Below the pieces are notes generated by a model. It saw only the letters and a list, made by a program, of their open reading frames with translations, was not told the origin of the DNA and made no database searches. From the NCBI GenBank assembly GCA_963965975.1, contig OZ014421.1:439001-503000 (forward strand): a stretch of DNA of 64,000 bases, in the 5' to 3' direction. Origin of the DNA: Xestospongia bergquistia. Lineage: Eukaryota; Porifera; Demospongiae; Haplosclerida; Petrosiidae. Made by a program: the position numbers and the translations under genes. Positions within the stretch are counted from its first letter, which is position 1; each line of letters begins with the position of its first letter. This document shows, piece by piece, positions 12,324 through 25,372 of this stretch.

Positions 12324-15300
12324 ATGATCGATATTGGTCAATGGAGAGTTTGTATTGGACTTTGGGCCTGTCATCGGATATCACACAGTACTTACTCTAA
12401 AGAGACTTCATCTATTGACAACAGTGGTAGTATTATAGATGGAATCACAGTGGTCAGGAGAGTTAGAGATCTAACATTTTCGCTAGGACTCTTTCTCTTA
12501 CTTCTCCTCATTTTATCAGGTGATGTTGAACTCAACCCTGGACCTAAAACAGGTGAACATACCTAATGTACTATATATTATTTACTTCAATATAGAGCTG
12601 ACATCAAGTAATGCTCTACGACTTCTTGTTAAGTGTGGTTTTGTTGTTAAAGATAAATGGACTGAACTTACTAGTCTTCTGGGTGTCTCACTAGAAGAGA
12701 GGAGAAGACTCAAGACAATGGCCAGTACTGATCAAGACTACCACTTTGCTTTAGAGGAAGGTTTACAATGGTGGATTACAAACAATACTGCTCCCTCTTG
12801 GGAAGAACTTATCTCAGCTGTTGAGAAGTGTGCAGATAAGGATATAGCTGTTGTAATGAAGAGGCAGCTTGATATTAAGGATGAAGGTATATTAAAATAT
12901 ATTATATTTATCCATTTATCTCATCTACTGCATAGACAAACCCAGTCCAAGTGAACTATTTCGTAGTCACTCTGCTGATCTTAGTGGTGTCATTGTTACT
13001 ACCCTTACTAGTACTGCAACAGCATTGAATGCTAAAGGACTAATACCATATGAGACTTATAATGATATATTGACAACGAAAGGAGAAAGTGATTTGGTTA
13101 AATCAAGCAAGTTGATTAATGTGTTACAGAGACAGCTACAAGCACACAAAAATCCTACTGAATATCTAGTGGACATTTGTGATGTATTAAAAAATCAACA
13201 ACATCAGAGATTAAAGGAGATTGCTACCTTTATATTACAACAATTAGGTGAGTGAGTTTAGTTACTTTAAATGAACAATAGTTATACACACTTAAAATGG
13301 ATCTTTTGTCATTTTAACTAAAGTTTTTGTTATCATAGTATTAATAATATGATGGACGTCCAATTCTATGTTACCACAAAGCCAAAACTAGTCTAATTAA
13401 ATATGTATATAGCCAACTATAGCTAGAAGACTAACATATTCTTTGTAGTTTATTCCCCAATAATTGAGTAATAGATAGACACTATTTCAATTGAACTGTA
13501 TTTGCTCATGGCTTCAGTTGAAGACATGAGCAAGGGACTACTTTTTGGCTTCTAGTTGGTTTTGTACATATTGAGTTAGTTTTGGCTTTTTGGTAAAATG
13601 ACAAAATGTTTTTTTAAGCATTTTGTCATCATGATGTGTATGGTGATATCAATTACAATTATAACTATAGTAAGCATTAACAATTGTAATCTTAAGCAGT
13701 ACTATGTTCTGTTCACTTTGACTTTGTGCAGGCAGTGTTTTCTTATTGGAAATTATACACATGAATTTATATGGAAGGTTATCAAAAAGAATACTTAGAA
13801 ATGCTAATCACTTTATCAATACTATCATAACTGTAAAATGAGAAGAATCTAGTGATATCAAAATTAACTCTGTATCTAGTAGTATAACAAAGTTGTGGTT
13901 AAAAATCAATCTACAAAGTCAAAAGAAATGGACATTAATAATTTGTGTATTATATTGAGAATGCTATGAATTTACTAGCTAGATGTGTGTATAGTGAATT
14001 TGTTAGATCACAACTATTATATTGGTCATTTTCTTATCAGATGGTCCAATATAGAATAATTCCTATTCTTTATTGTAGTTTACAAACTTCATCATACATT
14101 ACTGATATTTCAGACTATACAGTTATGATCAGTATATTTGTAGATTAAAATCAATATGCTAAGTTGACCATAGTGAGGTAACTGACAGCCTTCTAAAAAT
14201 ATTTTTATGTGATATTGCTTTTATTGATATTTCTTCCTAATATGTAATACAAATGATACCTTTTGTCTAGAAATAGATAGATTTAAATATATATTCAAAA
14301 TGTAGATACGTGCATGAATGCATTGCATTTCATCATCCTTATGCTCAATAAAAGATGTAGAAAGTCTTATCCAAAATTTTGTCTTAAGGTGAAGTCATAC
14401 TTCCTCAATCATCTGGTGATAGTGAACTTCAACCAATACCAACAATAGGTAATCAAAAATCTTTTACTGAAGGCACCATATTTCTTTTAATTTGATAGAG
14501 TTGACCTCAAGTAATGCTCTGCGACTTCTTGTTGAAAGTGGTTTTGTTGTTAAAAAAAAGTGGATTAAACTTATTTGTCACCTTGGTGTCTCATTGGAGA
14601 AAAGGGATAGGCTTAAAGAGATGGTTAAAATTGAACAAGACTTTCATTTTGCTTTAGAGGAAGGTTTACAATGGTGGATTACATTTGTTGTTGACCACTC
14701 TTGGAAGGACCTTGTCTCAGCTGTTGAGAACTGTGGAGATAAGGATGTTGCTACTTCATTGAAAAGAGAACTAAATATTAAGGATGAAGGTATAATGCTG
14801 ATGATGTAATAATGAGTAATGTTATGTTAATACTGCATGCATTTAGACAACATCAACTCCAGTCCAAGTGAACTATTTCATGCTCATTCTGCTGATCTTA
14901 TTGATATCATTACTCCTGTTCTTACTAGTGTAAAAGATGCATTGAATGCTAAAGGACTAATATCATATGAGACATATAATGATATATTGACAACAAAAGG
15001 AGAAAGTGACTTGATGAAGTCTAGGAAGTTGATTAATTTGTTAAAAGAACAGCTAAAATCACACAAAGATCCATACCAGTATCTAGTGGACATTTGTTTT
15101 GCATTAAGAAACCATCATCAAAGACTAAAGGAGATTACTAATTTTATTTTAAAACAATTAGGTAAGTCAATTTAGTTGTTTTACTACAGAGAAAGATGCT
15201 TTTATACTTTAATGAGATCACATAAATGACTGTATCCCAGAATGTGTAATTCTATGTTGTCTAGTAATCTAAAGCCTAATCCGTAATCCTAGCCATTACT

Positions 15301-18300
15301 GTTTGACTACTAGACATTTTAGGATGAGATATTCTTGGACATTCCCACATTAATATTGGAAAATGATAAATTTAAATAAAAGACTGTAGTTATGTATGTT
15401 TCTGTATTTGCTCTTACAATATTGATATTGTCTTAACTCACTATTGAAAGTTGTAGGTGTACATATGCAAATACCTTATATTTAGAATGTCTTCAAAGGT
15501 TTCAGTTGTATAGAATTAATGCCATCTTTTGTAAGAGGTTTTAAGTAGACAGAATAACTGAAATATTGTATGTTATTTTGTCACTAAAATAGTTATGGGC
15601 AATTTAAGACAATATATTTACAAAGGATTCTTAAAGATGCATTAACTATAAGCATGATGTTAACATGCTTAATTTAACATATATTTTATTTTCTATATTT
15701 TTAAAGGTAAGAGTCCTGATGATATATCTTCAGTTACCTGTGTATTAGACCCTCCTGTTCGAAGATATTGCAATATTCTAATGGACCAATACAAAGACCA
15801 ACCTATTCTTCCTAAAGACTGGCCATCACCAGTTGGAGAAGACTTTTTTGGTAAATTTGTATTACTTGAAAGACAGGATAGACACTCTAATTTGAAAGAA
15901 AAAGATCAAAAGGCTTTCTGCATGCTAAGAGGAAATGTTGACATAATACCACAAGTAACTCAAGATAAACAGATAAATATCCAGAATGTCCTGAAACCTA
16001 CTGGTAGCCATCAACCTCTTAGAGTAGTAATTGATGGTCCTCCAGCTATTGGGAAAACAACACTCTGTCGTAAGTTGTTAAATATGTGGGCTAATGAAGA
16101 ACTTGTACATGGACCATACATGTTGGTACTTTACTGTCCTTTCAGAGATGATGATGTGGCCAAAGCAGAAACAATACTAGACCTTTTAATGTGCACTTAT
16201 GATTGTAATGAAGTTAGAGCAGTGAATGAGTGGCTTAATGAAACACATGGGCAAGGTGTATTAATCATCTTTGATGGTTGGGATGAATTAAATGCTGAGA
16301 TGAGAAAATCCTCACTAGCAATGAAAATAATCAAGAGAAAGATATTGCATCAATGTTCTGTAATTGTTACCTCTCGTAGTTATGCTTCTTCTTCACTGAA
16401 TGTAGACTCTATCAACAGACATGTAGAGGTTGTAGGATTTTCAGAGAGGGAAATCAAGAAAGTAGTTCGTGGAACACTTGAAAAGGATCAAGCAGAGGAA
16501 CTTATTAAATATCTTAAAATACATGAAGATGTCTACTCATTGTGTTATATCCCACTAGTTTGTTCCATGACCATCTTAATTTATCAGGAATATGGAAAAC
16601 TACCAACAACACTTACTGAATTATATAAGACATTTGTTCTACAAACTATTGGAAGACACATACATAACAAGACTACACATGACGTTGAACCTGATCAAAT
16701 TGAGAGCTTTGATGATTTACCATCTGATATTGTATCATCTATGACAGAGATGTGTGAATTTGCTTATCTCAACTTAAAAGCAGAAGACAATCCAAAAATG
16801 ACATTTTCATTCTCTCATCTCAAACAATATCTTAGTCAGTCAATTAAAGATGAATACCTTGGACTAATGACATCAATTACTTTTGGTAGTAAAAAAAGTT
16901 TTCAATTCCTTCATTTGACTATTCAGGAATTTTTAGCAGCTTGGTGGATAGCTAAATATGAAAAGACAGAGGATGCATTTGCAGAACATTTTGATAACGA
17001 TCACTTTCGAATGTGTCTGAGGTTTGTGGCTGGTTTAACTCACCTTGAACATGTGAGTTATCAACAATATTTTAACAAAGAACTTGACCTACAATGTAAA
17101 AGGAGACCTTTTTTTGGAGTTGATTGTTCTCGTTTCATTGAGAATTCCAAACATATTAATAAAGCTAAACATCTACTTCCTTCTGAGAAATTAGATATAC
17201 TTCTCCTTCATCTTTTGTATGAATCACAAAACAAAAAATTATGTGAGGTCTTGTCACAAGCTATGAAGAACCAGTCACTTTGCCTTCATAAAATAAACCT
17301 CTCACTTTTTGACATATTGTGTCTAAGTTATTTCCTCAATCATTCCAATACAACATGGAATTATTTGGACCTTGGCAGTCTAAGTGGGCAGAAATTACAA
17401 CTTCTTACTAAAGAACAATCATATACCAATTGCATTAATCTAGAGATAACTGGATATTATGTAAAGACAGAAACAAAATTATATCAGATATTCAATGAAA
17501 ACCTTCAAGAATGTTATATATTGGACACATCATGGACACATGATCTAACTGATTTTGTTTCAGCATTAGTGCAATTGTTAAAACTACAACATTTAAGGAA
17601 ACTTCACTTTCCCATTGCATATCATTTAAGGGAAAGACATCGTCACATAGACAAGAAGAGTATACTTGATTTACAGCAAGACTTAACTGTCAGTACTCTT
17701 CATGAACTAGCAGTAACTTTCACTAACAATACTTTTTTGTCACTTGAACTCGGTTGTGTAGCCAATTCTGTGATTAAAGGAGTAACCAAAAATAAATCAA
17801 TTCAAACATTTTCACTTACATTTAATAGGAAATTGGAAGAGCAACCCCTAGTCAACATTTATGCAATTACAGATTTACTTAAGCAAAATCTTACACTACA
17901 ATCTCTTACACTGAGAGATAATGGTGGCTTACTTACATCACTGGATATAGAAGAAGTGAACACACCACTCACCACTCTAAAGATTGCAGGCTCTGATGAC
18001 TTAATGAAACTTCCTCGACATTTTAAAGAACTTCGCTGTCTTATACTAAAGGTACCACTACCTGGTTTCAATTCATTACTGCTATCTCGTTCTTATCCTA
18101 ATCTACAACACCTTCAACTATCTCTAAACACAGTTGAGACTGTTATTGAACTGTTGACTGCCCTACAAAGTAATACTACACTGAAGACTTTGAGAGTAAA
18201 ATTAGAGGTCCGTGATTCTATCTCTCTAGAACCTCATGGAACCAGTGCAAAAAACATTTTCGGCAGTATTGATCCTAGTTTACAAGACATACTAAAATTG

Positions 18301-18912
18301 AATCAAACAATAGAATATCTTGAATTTATATCCTTTGTTGGTGACTGGCTGACTAGTCCCATTTCCATTGTTTCTCTGTCATCTATAACAAATGGTCTTT
18401 CATACAACTCAAGTTTACAAGGATTAAGTGTAAATTTTCCTCTGTCATACACTGACAATGAACAGATTACAGACTTTTTTCATGTTATCTCAAACAAAAA
18501 GAAGCTAACAGAACTTAAACTGTATTTCACAGTAGAAGAATCTTTGGAGTCTATGGAGAACACAGACACGATTATAACACAACTGTTTTATGAACAGGGG
18601 CTATATCTTATTACCAATTTGTTAGACATACACAAAACAATGAGACTTCTTCATATTGAGCTAATGCATCATACTTACTATTTACATGATACTGATGACC
18701 TTCAACCTAACTGGATGGAAGTAACACAACGTTTTTGGAAAACAGTTTTCTCACATCCAACACTTGAGTACATTTGGATTATCAAAACACCAACTCTAAA
18801 AGATACTCTTAAGTCACAACAGAAGACATTAATAGACATACACAAACAATTACAACCACCAAAGCCTCTACCAATAATAGAGTGGAATAAATTTAAATGC
18901 TACATCTTATAA
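12324..18912 (+). CDS. NLR gene C: 2A leader - DEATH-B - CARD - linker - DEATH-B - CARD - NACHT - LRR
   Basis: Seven phase-1 exons: 12324..12552, 12596..12886, 12936..13247, 14389..14448, 14499..14789, 14847..15161 and 15707..18912, about 1,567 residues. Exon 1 is a leader with GDVELNPGP. Exons 2 and 3 are a DEATH-like (KWTELTSLLGVSLEERRRLK) and a CARD-like domain (IPYETYNDILTTKGESDLVK). A 20-residue linker and a second DEATH/CARD pair follow, then the NACHT-LRR exon. The P-loop reads GPPAIGKTT (16,036-16,062), with Ala replacing the usual Gly; Walker B LIIFDGWDEL and TSR are intact. Exon 1 resembles gene B, exons 2-3 and the following intron resemble D/F, and the rest resembles E, so it is a mosaic. 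Two separate genes cannot be excluded without transcripts, but the frame is open throughout. Confidence 0.8.
12519..12545 (+). other. 2A ribosome-skipping motif of gene C
   Basis: Codes for GDVELNPGP straight after a leucine-rich hydrophobic segment (GLFLLLLLILS). Skipping is expected between the final Gly and Pro. Confidence 0.9.
13248..14388 (+). other. Long intron of gene C (mosaic)
   Basis: The first part (to about 13,610) matches the intron after the first CARD exon of genes D and F, including the palindrome at 13,504-13,531. After a poly-T stretch the match ends, and the rest resembles the gene E intron before its linker exon (for example the TCATCCTTATGCTCAATAAA block). The small ORFs in it are not supported. 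Confidence 0.6.
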
Positions 18913-19466
18913 TACATGGTTAACTTATGTCAAACCTAAAGAGTTTGCTACAGTCAATGTTAGTTTTATTCATCGTTTCTGTGTCTCTAATTTTAAGATG
19001 AAGTTAAGTTGATCCCATGTGTTAATTATCTATTGTTATTTTTGTACTAACTTTCAATATAATGCTACATACAAATTTGCATGCAATACAATTTGTTATT
19101 TTGTTTCCTTTACCACATACAGTATGTATTAATTCTTATAATATAGCAATAATATGGAAGTCCTTATGTACCTTCTACTAGTAAGATTTAAATCTTTTAC
19201 ACGAACATGCTATCACACTGTCAATATTGTATTCTTGACTGATCACATGACAGCATGACTATGTCTTCATTACAATACCTAATATGGTAATAGTGAAACC
19301 ACAACTTACCTGAATCAGTGTTTTTGTTCTAACAGTTTGGCTATTAACTTGTTACTTATACTAGTCTACTCCAGAGTATTATACAAAGTATTGATACTAG
19401 CAGAGACTATAAGGTAATGATAAGCATATTGTCATATCACTATGATGATATCTCTTAATTGTAGTC
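18913..19466 (+). promoter_or_regulatory. Intergenic C-D, upstream region of gene D
   Basis: Nearly the same sequence as 31,729-32,289 between genes E and F. Just before the ATG there is a probable 51-nt 5'UTR intron (GTAATG donor at 19,414, TTGTAG acceptor ending at 19,464), so the ATG lies 2 nt into the exon. Promoter elements are not obvious. Confidence 0.45.
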
Positions 19467-22400
19467 ATGATTGATACTGGTCAATGGAGAGCTAGTATTG
19501 GGTTATGGTATTGTCATCAGATACCATATACTACTAAAAGCCACTCTGAGTCCTCATTATGTAAGGAGTTACTATGGTCAGGTGAAGGATTAGTAAATGA
19601 GGGTGGTGGTAACATGACCCTTTCCCTAGTCTTGTTACTTCTGCTTCTCCTCATTTTATCAGGAGATGTTGAACTCAACCCTGGACCTAAAACAGGTAAT
19701 ACTTCATACATACTTAATGTGTTACATATTATTTACTTCAATAATTGACATCAAGTAATGCTCTACGACTTCTTGTTAAGTGTGATTTTGTTGTTAAAGA
19801 TAAATGGACTGAACTTACTAGTCTTCTGGGTGTCTCACTAGAAGAGAGGAGAAGACTCAAGACAATGGCCAGTACTGATCAAGACTACCACTTTGCTTTA
19901 GAGGAAGGTTTACAATGGTGGATTACAAACAATACTGCTCCCTCTTGGGAAGAACTTATCTCAGCTGTTGAGAAGTGTGCAGATAAGGATATAGCTGTTG
20001 TAATGAAGAGGCAGCTTGATATTAAGGATGAAGGTATATTAAAATATATTATATTTATCCATTTATCTCATCTACTGCATAGACAAACCCAGTCCAAGTG
20101 AACTCTTTCGTAGTCACTCTGCTGATCTTAGTGGTGTCATTATTACTACCCTTACTAGTACTGCAACAGCATTGAATGCTAAAGGACTAATATCATATGA
20201 GACTTATAATGATATATTGACAACAAAAGGAGAAAGTGATTTGGTTAAATCAAGCAAGTTGATTAATGTGTTACAGAGACAGCTACAAGCACACAAAAAT
20301 CCTACTGAATATCTAGTGGACATTTGTAATGTATTAAGAAATCATCAAAATCAGAGATTAAAGGAGATTGCTACCTTTATATTACAACAATTAGGTGAGT
20401 GAATTTAGTTACTTTAAATAAACAATAGTTATACACACTTAAAATGAATTTTGTTGTCATTTAAACTGAAGTCTTTGTTGTCATAGTATTAATAATATGA
20501 TGGAAGTCCAATTCTATGTTACCACAAAGCCATAACTAGTCTAATTTAATATGTATAAGCCAACTATAGCTAGAAGACAAACATATTCTTTGTAGTTTAT
20601 TCCCCAATAATTGAGTAATAGATAGACACTATTTCAATTGAACTGTATTTGCTCATGGCTTCAGTTGAAGCCATGAGCAAGGACTACTTTTTGGCTTCTA
20701 GTTGGTTTTGTACATATTGAGTTAGTTTTGGCTTTGTGGTAAAATGACAAAATGTTTTTTTAAGTGATATACATATACTCCTATTTAGGAGGAAGTTGTA
20801 GTCACATTAGAGACAAGTCCTGTCCAAGTGAACTATTTCGTACCCATTCTGCAGATATTACTGGTATTATTGTTCCTAGTCTTGCTGGTGTAACAGGTGC
20901 ACTGTGTTCCAAGCAACTAATATCATATGAGACTTATAATAATATATTGACAGCAAAAGGAGAAAGTAACTTGATGAAATCTAGCAAATTGATTAATGTG
21001 TTACAGAGACGGCTACAAGCACACAAAGATCCTCACCAGTATCTAGTGGACATTTGTCTTGTATTAAGAAAACAACAAAACCAGAGACTACAAAAGATTG
21101 TTAGCTTTATATTACAACAATTAAGTGAGTCTATTTAGTAATAGTAAATGAACAATAATGGGACATACATTATTTAGATCCTCAAACTCCACCCACCAGT
21201 TTCTTATATCCTGACATTCAGCAATATTGTGACATTATAATAGACCAATATAAACATCAACCTATTGTACCTACAGACTGGCCACCACATATTGGAGAAG
21301 ACTTTTTTGGAAGATTACTATTACTAAACAAACTAGACAGATACCCCACTTCCAAAACAGCCCTACAAAAAGCATGGTATATGTTAAGAGGAGAAGTTGA
21401 TAGAATACCTCAAATAACAAAACATGCAACGACAATAGGTATTCAAGATGTCCTTGAACCATACTATAGTGGGCGATCTCTTAGAGTAGTAGTTGATGGT
21501 CCTCCTGGTATTGGTAAGACAACACTTTGCCGTAAATTGTTAAATATGTGGGCTAATAGAGAACTCATACATGGATGTTATGACTTAGCACTTTACTGCC
21601 CTCTTAGAAATGACAAGGTGGCTCGAGCTAATGAGTTGGAAGAACTTCTTAAGTACACTTATGATTGTAATGAAATTACTATGGTGACTAAATGGTTACA
21701 AGATGAACATGGTCTAGGATTACTGATAGTTTTTGATGGTTGGGATGAGTTAAGCTCTGATCTTAGACAATCCTCACTAGCAGCTAGAATAATTCGTAGA
21801 GAGATGTTATCAAAATGTTCAGTAATTGTTACTTCACGTAGCTATGCCTCTCCTTCACTGATTAAACTAGACTCATTTACCAGACACATTGAAATCTTGG
21901 GATTTTCGGAAAAGGATATTATAGATGTAATCATAGGAACACTTGAAAAGGAACCATATCTAGCAGAAAAACTCATAAATGATTTTCAAGTACGAGGCGA
22001 TCTTCAGTCATTGTGTTATATACCATTAGTCTGTTCCATAGTCATCTTAGTTTATCAGAAAGATGGACAATTACCTACAACACTTACTGAATTGTATGTG
22101 AATTTTCTTTTACAAGCTATTAGAAGACACGTTGAATTGACAACTACTTATGACATTGAACCTGATGAAATTGGTAGCCTTCATCACTTACCATCAAGTA
22201 TAGCTACTGCTTTTCAAGAGATGTGTCATTTCTCATATATCAGTTTGAAAGAAGAAAACTTTCCAAAAACAATGTTTTCTTTACCTCAACTTCAGCAGTC
22301 TCTTGATCAATCTTTAAAGGAAGGTTTTCTTGGACTAATGACAACATTTACTCTGTGTGGAGAAAGAAGTTTTCAATTCCTTCACTTGAGTATCCAAGAA

Positions 22401-24461
22401 TTTCTAGCAGCATGGTGGATAGCTAAATATGAGAAGTCAGAGGAAATGTTTACAGAACACTTTGATAATGATCACTTTCGAATGTGTCTGAGGTTTGTGG
22501 CAGGTTTAATTCACCTTGAAGATGAGAGCTATCAAAAATATTTCAACAAAGAACTTGACCTACAATGTAAAAGGAGACCATTGTTTGGAATTCACTACCC
22601 TCATTTCAGACGCAATTCAGAATTTACTAGGACACATTATGATGACTGTCTACTTTCTTGTACAAAATTTGATGTTCATCTTCTTCATCTATTGAATGAA
22701 TCACAGAACAATAAACTATGTCGGCTTTTAGCACAAAACTTAAAGAATCAATCACTGTGTCTTCACAGGAAGTTAACACAGTTTGATATATTGCCTCTCT
22801 GCTACTTTATTGGTAACTCTAACATATCATGGAATTATTTAGACCTGGGAGAACTAAATGGACAGTCAGTACAACTTCTCAGCAATACACAACTAGATGA
22901 TCAGTGTAGTAGACTAGAGATAGAGGTGAATTTACGGGATTTTGATGACATTAATATGAAGTCAGTGACAAAATTATTTCAGTTAGGGTTTTATGAGAAT
23001 CTTGAGGAATGTTATATTAATCTGGATGTATCTTCAGAGGATCTATCTGATCTTACTATTGTGTTGTTACAGCTACTAAAACTACAACATCTAAAAATAC
23101 TACACTTTTCAATTAGAGTCTTTCTATACGAATATCCAGGAGGTGATCAGTCTAAAAAGTTCCTACCTATAGACAGGATGATTGTGTCTGAGTTGGAAGA
23201 ATGTATAAACAACAATACTACCTTATCTGAACTAGCTATAACAATTTTAGATGAAAAATCATCTCTCTCCATTGAAGTTAATGATATAATCAACAGTGTG
23301 ATTGAGGGTATAACCAGAAATAAATCGATTGAAACCTTTTCACTTACATGGAGGACTTCATCTCAACAAAAAAATCTGTTTCATGTCACAAACATTGAAC
23401 ACTTACTAAAAGACAATCACACATTACAATGTCTTAAGTTAAATGTAGATGATCAATTTCTTTCATCACTAAATATAGTAGATGTCAACATACCACTAAC
23501 TGCTCTGGAGGTTGGAGATGCTGATAAATTAATGTCACTTCCTCAATATTTTAAAACATTAACTCATCTTATTATACATTATCCAAGAACTTCATTTATG
23601 TACAAGGCAGCCCCTTTTGATTCAAGTCATTTCAGTGCACGAAGTCAACTTCATCAATTACCTCAATGTTTATATTCTCATTGTAATCTACAAAAACTTG
23701 AACTATCACTCGACACAGCTGAAAAAATTATTGAACTTTTTACTGTCTTACAGAGTAATACTACAATTAAGTGTCTTAGACTGAAAATAGAATGGGGAAT
23801 GTATTTTTCTGACAGTGTGGGTCCTAGTTTACAAAACATGTTGGCATCAAACCAAACAATAGAATATCTTGCAATTGACTCTGCCAGTGATTTTATTTCC
23901 AGTTCTTATGTGTCATTCCTAACAACTGGTCTCTCTTGTAATAACAGTCTACAGAGATTGCGTGTACCAATTCCATTTTTTAAGCGTAGAGGAACAGTAT
24001 ATGGATCAGATGAAGAAAGGACAAGAGCTTTTTTTAATGTCATCTTTCAAAAGGACAACTTCACAAAAGTTGAAGTTTACTTCATAAATTCATCTATTAT
24101 ATATAGGAATTCATATGTACCAGGAATGTACTTTCAAAATAACATATTGTATCATGAAGAAATACTCCCTCTCATTACTGAAATGTTAAAATCACACAAA
24201 ACTATTAAAGTTCTCAAGGCCCATATGCAGAGTGTGTATTATGATAATAATCTTCAACTAAAATATACAGAAATAGCACAAAAATTTTGGGAAATTGTCT
24301 TCTCACATTCTTCACTTGAACACATTGGAATTACTTGGTCACCTGACTTAGAACATACCTTTAAATCACAAGAGAAGACATTGATTGAAATGCACAATCT
24401 AGTAAGACCAACAAGACCACTACCTACAATTGGATCAGTTTATCCAAGAATGAAAACATGA
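19467..24461 (+). CDS. NLR gene D: 2A leader - (DEATH-B, acceptor lost) - CARD - CARD2 - NACHT - LRR
   Basis: Exons 19467..19695 (leader and GDVELNPGP), about 19743..20033 (DEATH-B), 20083..20394 (CARD-like), 20789..21124 (second CARD-like) and 21178..24461 (NACHT-LRR), all phase 1. The DEATH-B exon has lost its 3' splice site: C and F read AATATAG before this exon, while D has a small deletion leaving AATAATTGACATC with no AG. Skipping this symmetric exon keeps the frame and gives about 1,386 residues (1,483 if it were included). The last intron is only 53 nt. The paralogous ATG inside it is destroyed here by a frameshift and an in-frame TAG, which shows it is not a needed start. NACHT motifs are intact: GPPGIGKTT, LLIVFDGWDE and TSR. 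Likely functional without DEATH-B, but unproven. Confidence 0.8.
19662..19688 (+). other. 2A ribosome-skipping motif of gene D
   Basis: Codes for GDVELNPGP after a long leucine run (LVLLLLLLLILS). The leader N-terminal to it differs from genes B, C and E (SHSESSLCKELLWSGEG) and is almost identical to gene F. Confidence 0.9.
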
Positions 24462-24950
24462 TTTTAAGTATTATTATATAGTCATTGTTCAATACTCCAT
24501 TGTTTATATTGTCTCAATTTAAAATAGAACAAGTGACATTACGTTTTCTTTACTTTAGTATTTTTTATAGTATTTCATACTAAATGTGTTACTGTGAGTA
24601 TCTGGAGTTATTTTTAGTTTTGATTGAGAAACTTATTTGGATTAATTTGTGCAATATAATAATTATGTTTGCACTATAATATTAACAGTATGAATAATCT
24701 GAACTTATATAATGTCAATGAAGTGAGAGACAACTCTATCATGACTGTTTGTGTATCAGTCACACACACACACAATATAAGTGGTATACAGCACGCATAG
24801 ACCTCTATTGACGTATAGATCAATTCAGGTAGTTTAATGTATAAATTTGACTAAATTTGACATGGAAATATCAAATTTAAACTAATCATTGTGTATCAAT
24901 CAGTTAAATGTTATATAAGTAGTCCTAAGTGTTATGTGTATATGAACTAG
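24462..24950. other. Intergenic spacer after gene D
   Basis: Close copy of 37,086-37,577 (gene F to VPS13). It includes a short (CA)n run near 24,763. No gene seen. Confidence 0.6.
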
Positions 24951-25372
24951 TTATTGAGTTTTCTTCATAAGGAAGACTTGTCTAGAAAGTGAGACCACTT
25001 GATCAGCCAACTCAGCATTATCAACAGATAACTTGTGAAGATTTTCAACACTCTTTTTACCACCAAATCCAAATGCTACACTTTGTTGCTCTAACACTGG
25101 AAACATGACAGTATTGCCTTGTTTGTAAGGGGATTTGATGATATCTTTGACTACAACTTGCCATTCATTGTCCCACTTTTTAAAGAATGTATTACGTTTT
25201 AACACCATCACACGTCTATAAAGGTAATATATGTATTGATCCATTTATTCATCTGCTTGTCTATCCATCTATCCAGTCGTTTGTACATCTGTCCATCTGT
25301 CCATCCATGTATCAATGCATCCATCCATCTGTCTACCTGTCCATCCATGTATCAACACATCCATCCATCCAT
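24951..25372 (-). pseudogene. Truncated copy 2 of the VPS13 last exon
   Basis: The last exon of VPS13 (24951..25215) with its acceptor CTATAAAG and the CATC-repeat part of the next intron. At protein level it is identical to the parent exon at 37,578-37,842, including the stop codon, so the copy is recent or has been homogenised. Homology ends within the CATC array near 25,372 and no further VPS13 exon follows. It is a passenger fragment of the C-D / E-F block duplication. Confidence 0.85.

Noticed and set aside
13598..14148. Two small ORFs in the long intron of gene C
   Set aside because: No recognisable domain, AT-driven composition, and homologous introns in other genes lack them.
19517..19711. 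Antisense ORF across the 2A exon (also at 32,340, 5,200 and 25,847)
   Set aside because: Mirror of the conserved leader-2A exon; no splice, start or domain support on that strand.
24951..25244. A separate small protein-coding gene family of 97 residues (three copies)
   Set aside because: The first residues are intronic and the rest is the last VPS13 exon; only the copy at 37,578 has the upstream exons.
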